The notes beneath the pieces were generated by a model. It did no database searches. It had not been told where the DNA came from and saw nothing but the letters and a program-made list of their open reading frames with translations. Of a stretch of DNA of 64,000 nucleotides, positions 25,191 through 35,700 are shown one piece after another (within the stretch, counting starts at the first letter, position 1; every line of letters starts with the position of its first letter). The stretch lies in assembly GCF_048773025.1 (NCBI RefSeq), contig NC_133558.1, positions 20,938,501 through 21,002,500 on the forward strand, read 5' to 3'. The position numbers and the translations under genes were made by a program. The DNA comes from Camelus bactrianus (Eukaryota; Chordata; Mammalia; Artiodactyla; Camelidae).

Positions 25191-25479
25191 TGCTTAAGAT
25201 GCAGTATGTAAAACTTACAATGAGCAAGAGATATTGTGTTAGTTTTCTACCACTGCCATAGATTAGTTCAAGCTTGGCAGTTTTCAAAGGACACCGGTTT
25301 ATTACCCAGTGTTCTAGGTCAGAGGTGTGTGACAGGCTGTCTGCTTGAGGTCTCAGCAGACTGAAGTCACAAGCTGGGGTTGCAGTTCTCATCTGAGGGC
25401 TGGGGTCTTCTCTCACGCTGGCTGCATGTTGGCAGAACTCATTTCTACCCATTTTGTTGTTCCCTTCTTTTGGAAATTC

Positions 25480-27350
25480 CAAACTATTTTTTTTCTCTGT
25501 TTGGAGAACTTCCCTTCCCCATTCTTTAAGGATAGATTTGCTACCAACAACATATTCTTAGTTTTCCTTTGTCTAAAAATGTTTTTATTTCCCTTTCATT
25601 CCTGCAGGACAGTTTTGCCAGATATAGAATAATTCATGGTTGAGAATTCTTTTCTTTCAGCACTTGAAACTCATTGTGCAACTTCTGTCTGGCCTTTGTG
25701 GCTTCAGGTGAGAAACCCACTATCATGTAATTTGATGTTCCCTTATAAAAATGTACCATTTCTCTCTGGCTGCCTTTAAGATTTTCTACTTTTTTGCCTT
25801 GGGTTTCACAAGTTTAATAATCCATGTCTCTTGATATGAATGTCTTTGTGTTTATCCTATTTGGGTTTTGCTCAGATTCTGGAATCTGTAAGATTGTGTC
25901 TTTATCCAATTTGGGGGAGTTTTCAGCCATTATTTCTTTGAATACTTTTCAATCCCACATTCTTTTTCTTCCCTGGGTCTTCTAGGATTAAAATGTTAGA
26001 TCTTTTGTTATTACTACATAAGCCCCAGAGTCTCTGTTCATATTTTTCAGTCCATTTTCTATGTTCAAACTGAGTAAATTCCATTAATCTATCCTCAAGT
26101 TCATTGATTTCTATTCTCTGTCATCTCCACTCTACTATTTAGCCCATTTATTTTATTTTTCAGTTCTATGATTTTTATTTGGTTCTTTTTTATAGCTTCT
26201 ATTTCTTTACTTAAATTTTCTATTATTTTCATTTGTTTTGAGATAATTTATAATTGTTCGTGAAAGCATTTTGTAATGGAAGCTTTAAATTTCTTGTCAG
26301 CTACTTCCAACATCTGATCTGTCTTGATTGTTCTGATCAGTTGATTGTCCTTTCTCATTCAAGGTGTTTTCTTCCTGATTCTGGTATGACAAAAGCAATA
26401 TTTTATTTTATCCTGGACATTCTGGCTATTATGCTAGGAGATGCTGGATCCTGTTCAAATATTTTATTTTAGCAGGCAGTCGCCCTTTTGGGGCTTAACA
26501 CATGTGTCCTGGCCTAATTTTAAGGCTCTGGTTCTGAAGACAATCCTGTTTTCAAAGCCCTTATAGTGCTGTTCTGGTCTGTTTCATTTATGTTGTACCA
26601 CTGAGGCTCCATTCAGTCCCACCTGGTGTCATCCCTGGGGGTGGGAGGCACTACCTGGGGCCAACCAGTGCTCCTAGGTGGTGGATGGGGTCAGTCAGCC
26701 TCGGGGAAGGAAGGAATGCCCTTTGGTCAGCTCTCCAGGCCCCTTAGTGCTGAACTGCGTCTCTCTTGTTCTTTGCTGTGCCACGGAGGGGACATAACCC
26801 ACCTGGGATGCCTCTTGCTGCTCAAGGATGAAGGTCAAGAAATGTTGGGTTGGGTCACTCTCTGTCTCTAGGTGACCAAGAGAGGCTGGACCTGCTGGTG
26901 CAGCTGGGTGGAGGTGGAGAATGGGACTCCTCATCTAGCCTTTGTTATCTCTAGCATGTACCCACCTGCAGCCCTTTTTTGTTCATTTCTCCTTTTTCCT
27001 TTTACCTATCAGAGCTGCATCTGTGGAGTAAATGGATTTATCAAATTTTAAAGTCTCAGGACCACTTTGATCAGAAGATCTCTTCATCTCCTTGTGATTA
27101 TTCTGGATGTATCGTGGTTTGAGTCTGTACTTTTTATTGTGATCTCATTTATGTTAGGGCTTTTTTTCCCCCTCTTTTGGGGGTCTTGTACGCCCCTGTT
27201 TATATAAATGCCCCCAGCAAGAGGCTCTATTTCTTCTGTTGTAGTCCCAGAAATTTCATGATCCTGGACTAGTTTTTAGGTCAATTTATTACTTTGGTAT
27301 TTTTGCAAAAGTAGGAGATTAAGTCCTTCTAGTCTCATTTTTATCAACAG
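25480..27350 (-). mobile_element. LINE-1 ORF1/5' region, antisense
   Basis: Read on the minus strand, 25,560-26,000 gives the same ORF1 C-terminal region as the copy at 18,169, and 26,230-26,460 gives L1 5' sequence ('ggatcctgttcaaatat' block on plus). The copy is decayed and inverted relative to the 17.7 kb element. GC-rich DNA at 26,600-26,930 belongs to the 5' end. Confidence 0.65.
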
Positions 27351-27559
27351 GACAAATGTTTTCACTTACATTCAGGAGTAAAGCAAAATGAAACCACAAA
27401 GATGTGTCAGCCCTTCACTCATTTATCAATGTTGTGAGCAACTTCTTGCCCGAATCAGATAATAGTTTTAAAGTATGTGAAGAACATTTTCTCATGTTTC
27501 TGTGCTATTCACAATGTCGCGACTACATGCATGGTATCCTTGTCAGTTTACTCTGCCTC

Positions 27560-27800
27560 CGCCACTTTCTTAAGTTGAAACCAAGGCCTGTAAACTGCAG
27601 ACGGTGGGCCTGTACCTGTGTTTGCAAGACTTTACTGGAACATAACCATACTCATTTACTTAAATATTTTCTATGGCAACTTTAGCACCACAATAGAAGA
27701 ATTAAGTGGTTGTGACAGGAACTGTATGACTTGCAAGCCTAATATATTTTCTATCTGCCCTTGAAGAAAAAGTTGCTGACCTCTGATCTAGACAAATCAA
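27560..27800. repeat. Non-autonomous hAT-like DNA transposon
   Basis: Phrases 'tttactggaacataaccat', 'tctatggcaactttagcac' and the closing 'aaaaagttgctgacctctg' match a common short hAT/Charlie-derived mammalian repeat. The exact family name is not assigned. Confidence 0.55.
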
Positions 27801-28299
27801 CAAAACAGTAAGTCAAACCTTTATTTATAGCCTTTGCTAATTTCCATAATATAAATGCTCCATACTTTTCAAGTTGATTTCAAGTTACTAACCTGACGTC
27901 ACTGAATGGAGAGGTGGGAAAAGCTGATCATAGCGATCCCTGTACAGCATTTTCAACATTTACCTGCAACAGCTGTTAAGTAACCTCAAGAGCATATATA
28001 ATAATAACGTGGAGTAAAATAATTAGAGAGTGAGGAGTTTTTAGTATTTATTCTTCTCATTTTTAATATTAATTCTGACTTTACATAACTTAATTTTTAG
28101 TAATGGCAGTCCTTAACAACTGACTTGCATAATTCATGAAACAGTTTGCTCTTGCAAGCGTGTATGAGCTGGCTCCTGTGCAATACTGCAGATGTGCATA
28201 AAATAATTCTAGCTTCTTTGGTGTGATGTATCCTCTTCCAATATCTTCTAATATCTCCATGAAATATTAAGTTTCATCTTCCACTCAACTGCAGTTGGG

Positions 28300-28352
<53 letters not shown>

Positions 28353-30780
28353 TTTTTTTTACTGTGATAATCTTCCAGCGTTTTTACATGTTTAGTGTAG
28401 GTAGGGGTACTTCCCAAGAGATCTCATGTTGCAGTATTGATAGGTAGCCTGATTTCTTGTATTTTTACCAGTTATTCTGTTTTCAAGGGTATAATGGTTT
28501 TCTCTCCAGCCAATGAGGAGTAGGCATGAGGCAGCATCACTTGTGTCTAGCAGACAAGTCACTAAGAAGGCTAACAAGAAGCACAGAGCTGCAATTAGGG
28601 CAAAAATACAGCATAAAATAAACATATCAACAAAGGTATGGAATCATTAGGAGTTGCAAACTTCTGTGACATCATATAATAAAAGAGTTAATGGACTCCT
28701 GTTTTATTCAAAAGAAGTGTGTTTTTTAGTTTGCAGAGATTTGATAGTATATTTTTACATTGAGTTCTAATTTAATTTCATTTTGGTCAGTAAGCAAACT
28801 TTGTATGTTTCTAATCCTTATAAATTCATTGATCCTTAGATTACTCCCCATCCCCCACAAAAAGTGACCTAATTCTGAGTCCATTCATGTTAATATCATC
28901 CATTAAAATAAGATTTCTTTGTGTGTCTGTTCCATTGGAGTAAAGGGGAGGCACGAAGGACCCCTGTTTTATTAAAATATATCTCTATTGTTTAATTTTT
29001 AAACTATATACATGTATCCTTCTGACAATTTTTAATTATGATTATAAAATAAAATACCACTCTTGCTGAAGCATCAAGAATGCATTACATAATGGCGGAG
29101 GATCACGAAAACTCAATGTGAAAAATGATAGTGCCTTGCACTAGAGTGATGGCAGTGATGATTTGCTTGTAAACCATGCAACTTTATAGCAGCAATCGCT
29201 TACCTGTTAGCACATGTTGAAGAGTGAACTCCATCTTCGGGCAAAAGCAGGCTTAATGTCCTGCTCCATTTTCATGCTTCTTTGCTTCTCAAACATCCAA
29301 AGCCGCATCTCAGATTGCATCATATTTTGGAAACATGGCAGAATAGCCAGGGAAATAAGAGCTGGCCAGTTTCCCACCCTCTAAGAAGGAATGCTGGCTC
29401 CTTCCAGCCCACGTCTGTGAAAGGGAGAAGGGAAAGCCACATCTTGCCTTGAATTTCTAAAGTGCAATGTCTCCATCTGCTGGTGTGTGTGGCCCAGTTA
29501 ATGCCCTTGGAGCTGTCAATACCCTAGGATGGTAAGAGGGCTCTTGAACTTCCAGTAGAATCGATGTGCTTTAGCATAGTTTTACATCAAAAGAAAAACA
29601 AAAATATAACTCCAAATTTTTTAATGTACTTTAGGTCTCTGAGGATGTGACAATGAGAAAATTGAATTGTGTCACGCAGGGCCAAGTTTTAAAATAACAC
29701 CCTCCTCAGCAAGCCCTTTCCCCAGTATGTACACCTCGTGGCTTCTGCTCAGATTTTCTTTTCTCTCCCTTGTCTTCTATCCATCTCCTCTCTTACACTG
29801 CCTTTCCTGCAACACCCAACCTTTCATGTTAAGCTAGCCTCCTTTGTTTCCCTTTGTTTTCTGGCTTCTGCTATTTCAGAGAAGTCTGTTTCCTGCCTGG
29901 TTCCTGTCCTTTTATGTATGAGCTATATGTTAGTTAGCTTGTTTATTTCCTTTCTGGAAGTGTTGAGAGCAATTTTTAAATTATCATTGTTTTTGTTTCT
30001 GATCCTATAGTCAAAAACATTTCATCATTACATATGTAACTACTATTTGTATATTTTCATTATTCCTGCTTGATGCCTTTAAACTACATGAATCTCATCC
30101 ATCCAAAGACTAAAGTCTTCCCTTAGCTCAGAAAACATCTTCTATTATTTCTTTCATTACATTCTCTTCTACACCTGTTAACACAGCAATTAAAGGTTGC
30201 TATACAGAACTTCCTCAATATGTTTTTCTCAATTCTATGTGACTTGGGATAGTCACATAACAGGCGTCCAGTTTTTCTTTGCTCTCTCTTCCCCATACCT
30301 CTGTTTTTTTATGACAAAAGGACCATTACCTGAACAGTCTAATGGATAATTGTTCAGTAGTTCTTCACTTGCCTTGAAGATGCCCCCTCATTACCTTTAA
30401 GAATGAAAGCAGTTTAAAATGAAACCATTTCTTCTCTTCCTTAAGGATGCCAGTGTACATACTTTGCCTTTTGCTTGTGTCACTATATCAGTGACATCAC
30501 TGTGGTACCACTGTGTCAGACCCTTCAGAAAGATCAAACAGTTAGAGGAGTCACACAGCCCTTGCTAAGAGATTAAAGGTGTGCCTCACCGATCCTTTCA
30601 AACATCTCAGCGAGGGCCAACACAGAGGAGTGATGGTCTCAAAAAGATGAGTAGATGTGGCTTTTGTGTAATGGAGTGAATCACATACTGGTTTCAGAGC
30701 TATTTGGAGCAAGGAGTAAAAGAGCTTTACTTGACTGGATTATAAAGTAGATCATGACACAAGATGCAATATAATTTATC
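27801..30780. other. Gene-free stretch with simple repeats
   Basis: No coding or RNA gene is recognised. It includes (TA)n followed by poly-T at 28,302-28,361 and otherwise AT-rich single-copy or very old repeat DNA. Confidence 0.5.
28302..28361 (+). repeat. (TA)n-(T)n simple repeat
   Basis: About 34 bases of TA repeat run directly into about 25 T. Confidence 0.95.
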
Positions 30781-30784
30781 AGTC

Positions 30785-31015
30785 GAGAGTGTGGGCTCTG
30801 GGGTCAGCTATGAATTCAAATTCCAACTCCACCACTGTGCAACCTTGGGAGAGATATTTCATCTCTTTGAGACTCAAGTTCTCTCATCCATAAAATGGGG
30901 ATAACAATAACCAGTCTCAAAGGGTTGACGATAAGGATTAAATGAGAATACATGAAAAACGCTTAGCATAGCTTCTGCTCATGTTAAAACTCTAAGTAGT
31001 AGCTATTAGCAATGT
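30785..31015 (+). repeat. MIR SINE (near full length)
   Basis: The order of MIR blocks is intact: 'gggctctggggtcag', 'caactccaccactgtgcaacc', 'cataaaatggggataacaat', 'gattaaatgagaata' and 'cgcttagcatag'. Plus-strand, ancient. Confidence 0.85.
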
Positions 31016-31516
31016 TTTATTAATACTGTTAATTAGGGAACTGTGCTCTGCCCTTCCACACCTTAGCTCCCCTCAAAATATCAGACCCTGATGCGAATGG
31101 GGAAAGATACAGAAAGGCAACCTCATGAATATTTATGTCATACTGGTTAATATGTATCTCAAACAACAATTAAAAGACTGATAGGACAGCAAAATAGTAA
31201 CCATGGTTTTCTCTGGGAAATGAAACAGTGGGCAGTTTTACTTTTCTCCTTACTTTTCTGTATTGTCTTCATTGTCTATATAAATGTGTGCTATCTGTAT
31301 AATAAGGAAAAATATGTAAAATATGTTCATTACGCCACAGTACACTATTCAGCACCAGGCAAAACTGTTCATCAAGGAAACAAGGTTCCTGGATACAGAC
31401 AGCAACCCCTCCCCGACGGCCCTGACAAAAGTACCCATGGTCTAAATCTCCATTGTGACCCCAGCTCCAAAAACAGCTCCCCAGGGGAGCTCCCCCAGGG
31501 AAACTCAAAGCAGGAG

Positions 31517-31744
31517 CTACTCAGGGTCACTCAGATGGTCTCGAGAAGGGTCCAGTGCCTCCGCGCTCTCAGTCCTCCAGCTCTGCTGCACCAGGGAGCA
31601 GAGGTCCTGCCCCTCCAGGAGCCGGCCGTGCTCCTGCAGCTCCCCCTGCCTCAGCACCAGGATCTGGTCGGCGCTCTGAACCGTCTGCAGCCGGTGAGCG
31701 ATCACCAGCACCGTGCGGTCCCCGCGGGACCTCCAGTCCTGCAG
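31517..31744 (-). pseudogene. TAP2: Isolated TAP2 terminal coding exon
   Basis: TAP2 is one half of the ER peptide pump. On the minus strand an acceptor (TTCAG, 31,749-31,745) is followed by [20 protein letters not shown], then [19 protein letters not shown] and [10 protein letters not shown]. This is the end of the ABC ATPase domain, with the H-loop histidine (VIAH). The frame stays open for 75 codons to a TAG, but the C-terminus runs past the family's usual end and one residue of the DLYxxLVQQ region is missing. The Walker A, signature and Walker B exons, expected within a few kb at higher coordinates, are not there; DRB-like exon 1 is instead. So this is a single-exon remnant, likely left by a duplication or rearrangement of the TAP2 3' end. 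Confidence 0.85.
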
Positions 31745-32578
31745 CTGAACGGGGAGGATCACAACCTCAGAAAGATAAGAAAGGGATGGGCACCGCATCC
31801 CCGCTGGGCACCATCTCTGGTGGCTGAGGTTAAGATGGCAGGAAATGAGAGATGACAGGAAAGAGCAGGAGAGGAAGCTCTGCGCTGCTCTGCTCTCTCA
31901 GCTAGGCTGCCGCAGCTGGAGGATGAGGAGGGGGCTGTGGAGGAATCAGGGCGTCCCCACACCACGGGAGTCTCCATTCCGATCCCACCCTAAGAAGGCA
32001 CAGATACTCTTTCCACTAGTTCCTCCTCCACTGCTGGGTTCTGCACAGGCTGACCCTCAGTTCCCCTCCATCCTTGCCCTTCCCAGCCAGTACATGATAG
32101 GATATACCCTCAATGAAATGAGGAAATCAAAATGAGAACCAAGAGTAAGGGATTGATCACTTTTTCACATAAAATATCGACTATTCTAAAGCAGAGTTGC
32201 TGTGCCAAAGACTGATTTGAGTCTTATCAGTCTCTCAGCTCCCCACGTAATTTGATTTGGACATTGACACCACCACATTGTTAGGCTACGTGCTCCACAA
32301 AATACTTTTAAGTCCTTCCGTTCCACATAGATCACCTCCTATAAGCCCTTTTCTCTATATGTTTCCTGGAGGCACCACTAAACTCGGTGGCAACATCAGG
32401 AGGCAACCCTGAAAAACTTGAGTGACCATCCCTGACCAGCACAGAGCTCACTCACCATAGGGTCCCAATTAAAACATCACAAACACGACTGGATCAAACC
32501 TTTAAAGCACTAAAGTAAAACAGTCCTTCTAATGAAGGAAATCTGAGTTTCGAAGAGGAACTTGGTACTGAATATCTG

Positions 32579-32621
32579 ACCAGCAGCCGATGATGCTGTT
32601 CATACATGATGCTGATTGGTT
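32579..32621 (+). promoter_or_regulatory. DRB-like X-Y promoter module
   Basis: An X1-like CCAGCAGCCGATG begins near 32,579 and a perfect Y box CTGATTGGT begins at 32,612, 33 bases on, about 140 bases before the leader ATG. Y is intact. X1 departs from the CCTAGCAACAGATG consensus by one missing base and two changes, so RFX binding may be weak. Usual CIITA control is likely but not certain. Confidence 0.65.
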
Positions 32622-32752
32622 CTAATCTAAGGTCACCCAATCCAGGAACAAAGAAATGAGTTCCCTGGCTGGTGGTATTTGAGCTGTGGGTCCTAATCCT
32701 CACTGAGTGGGACTTGCCTGCTCCCTGCAACCACCCTCTTCTGTTCTCCTGC

Positions 32753-35700
32753 ATGGTGTGTCTGTGGTTCCCCAGAGGCTCCCGGACAGCAGTTCTGACA
32801 GTGATGCTGATGGTGCTGAGTCCTCCCCTGGCTTGGGCTGGGGACACCCCAAGTAAGTGCACACCTTGGCTGGTGAGCTGTAGTGAGATGGTGGGAGGAG
32901 GGGAGGTAACTTTGTCCTTGTGTCCAGACCATGTCCCTTACAAAACTGGCATTTTCTTCAGTGACCACTTTATCTTATGGATCCTTAATTCCTTGCACAA
33001 ACAAAAGGAGCCTGGATACTTGCCCACTTTATGGGAACTGCATAAGGTCCCTCCATCTGTATATAGCCTATTTCTTCTCAGCTCTCTTCTAATAAAAATT
33101 CCCCAGCCTTGCATCCCATTCCCTCAGTGTTTTGAGAGGATTTAGAAATAGCAATTTCAAAATAATTCCCATCAGTTTTTCCCTTTACTATCTTGAGTTA
33201 TGCAGGGAAAAAGGGAAGTTTCTCTGAAAATTTGATGGGGACTCAAAAGGAACTAGAAAGATCTCTCCTAGCAGATCCTGTATTATGTCTTCAACAGGAT
33301 CTGTGATGTTGGTACCTCTCCCTAATATGTGAGAATGTAGCAAGAGACCTCCCCACTATCTCTTTTTCTTTTTTCCATAAACCTCAATGTTTATAAGGCC
33401 TGCATCCCTGCACTGGAGGTTCTCTGACAGAAGATGGTGTTAGTTTTCTCTCTCCTTCTCCCGTGGAAAGCACCCTGGAGCTAAAGCAGGGACCTTTAGT
33501 ACTTGGAATGATCCTCTAGGTAAGAAGTAGCTACAGGGTGTTCTATGATGCCTTAAAGAACTCATAAGAACTGACAACCGGACACAGCCTGGTGCTTATT
33601 ATGACTCTATTTTGAACCTTCGTACACTATCAGTTTCTCCTCTATCTCCCCTTTCACTGGTCTGAACCCACAAGAAGAGATTCAGCTAGTATAGAATAAG
33701 TTACATGCAATTATATTTTTGTACGCCAGAAACAGTCAAATATCAGCAATTTCATATGGTTCAAACAATACATCCTGAGCAAGATACAGAGATTGTGAAG
33801 GTTTCCATCCCATCTGGCTGAAAGGCAGCAAGCAAGTCAAGGGAACTCACCGGCCTCTCCGAGTCGTGGCCCCACATTATATAGGTTGATTCACTGGGCC
33901 ATCTGGTTTCTGTAACTAGCCATCTCTTACTATCTCTCCTTCTAGTTTTTCCCTATTCTTTCCCCAACTATGTCATCACCATTACTGAAAATCCCCAAAG
34001 TTTGCACAGATCCATTGGATGAGATGAAACCTAATGAAATTTTCCCTGTCTCTTAAAATCACCTTGTCTTTAGCTGTGAATGTTTCTCCCAGGCAGTAAA
34101 AGAGGAAAGAGAAAGCTGACCTGAATTTCTCACAGGAAGTAGGAGGGATGTAATGTGTCGTCAGAATAAAAGTGTGTTGGAGCTGGAGCCCCTTCTTGCT
34201 TTTCAGGATCCCCACAAAGATCAATCCCCAGAACCCTGGGTTTATTCATTTAGATAACAAATACTTTTTTGAGCAACTGTCATGTACTGGGCTCTGTTCT
34301 AGGCTCAGAAAATTCTATTTGAATAACATAGGAACATCCTCTACTGTCAAGGAACTTACCTAATGACAGGGGAGGAAGATAACGACTCAATACAAATTTA
34401 ACAAGAAAAAACATTTCATTCAGTAATAAGCTCCCTGAAAAAAAAAAAAACAAAAAAAAACCTCCAGGGGTGTGGAACAGAGAGAACTGGATTCACCTGA
34501 CTTCAGTTCAAGTGTCTAGGGAGCTCTCCCTGTGAAGGTGACGGTTAACTGAGACAATGATGAGGAGAAGCCAGACATGTGAAGGATGTAAGGGACAAGT
34601 GTTCCAGGGAGAGGGCGCACGGAAAGGCTGAAGTGTGGGGAGATGTTTGCTGTGTTTAAGGGACAGAAAGGAGGCTAGAGTGACTGGAGCAGAGCAAGCA
34701 GGTTGGGTACTGTGTAAGACAAGGTCAGAGAGGAAGTCAGGAGCCAGTCATGTTAGGCCCTGATGGCATTGGTGAGAACTTTGACTGTTATTTATAGAGA
34801 TATGTGAAGCTACTGAGAGGTTATAAGGAGAGTCAGTTTGTTTATTTTTTTAAAATAATCCTAGCTACTGCATGCAGACTGGATTCCAGAGGTTCACAAG
34901 TAGAGTCAGGGACACCACTTAGAAACATGGTGAAATTTCCCAGGGCAGAAGGGTTTGTGGCTTCATTGAGTAGGGTAGTGACACAGACTGTGAGAGAGAG
35001 GAAGTGAACAGATCTGGGGTAGACTGGTGTGTGACTCATTAGTGAATTAAATGGTGGGGGCTGGAGGATAGAAAACCAAGCTCATCCTTCAGGATTTTGT
35101 CTTGCATGATAACTGAGTGGATGGTGGTGCTGTTTATTGAGATCAGGAAGACTGTGGAAGGAAATAATTTAAAGTGGGTAGTTAAGAATAAAGGTTTATT
35201 TAACTGATTTTCAACATTGAAATGGAGTGTCGAGAGGCCAGTTGACTACACGTGCCTTGGAATCCAAGGGGAGGCCAGACCTGGAGGTCTGTATGTCTGG
35301 GTCATTGACACATGTACTCTGTCAAAATCCAAGAAAGTAGAGGGGGTTGCACAGAGAAAGAGAGTGTGTGTAGAAGACAAGAAGAAGGCAAAAGGCAAGC
35401 CCTGAGGGCCAAAAGTCAGGGAGTTAGCAAGGCGGACTAGACAAGGATACCAGTGATGCTGAGGAAAACCAAGAGAATGTGAAGCATGGGAGTCACAGAA
35501 AGTAGATTGTTCAAGGAGGGAGAAAGTGAGTTGTGGTGAGTACGACCAAGAGGTGGGTGAAGTGAGAGCAGGACAGAGAAGCGGGCACTGGGCTTGGGGG
35601 TCTTGACATTTGCAGTCAGTGAAACACACTAGACAGGAACGGGATTGGACCTTTTGAAGAGAGAAAGGGAGCTGAAGAAATGAAGGATGGATTACGATGA

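Noticed and set aside
16563-31000. A DOB gene next to the TAP2 exon, as in other mammals
   Set aside because: No beta-1, beta-2 or membrane exon could be found on either strand in this interval.
31220-31855. 211-codon plus-strand frame
   Set aside because: It overlaps the TAP2 exon in antisense, and its first part is L1/AT-rich tail.
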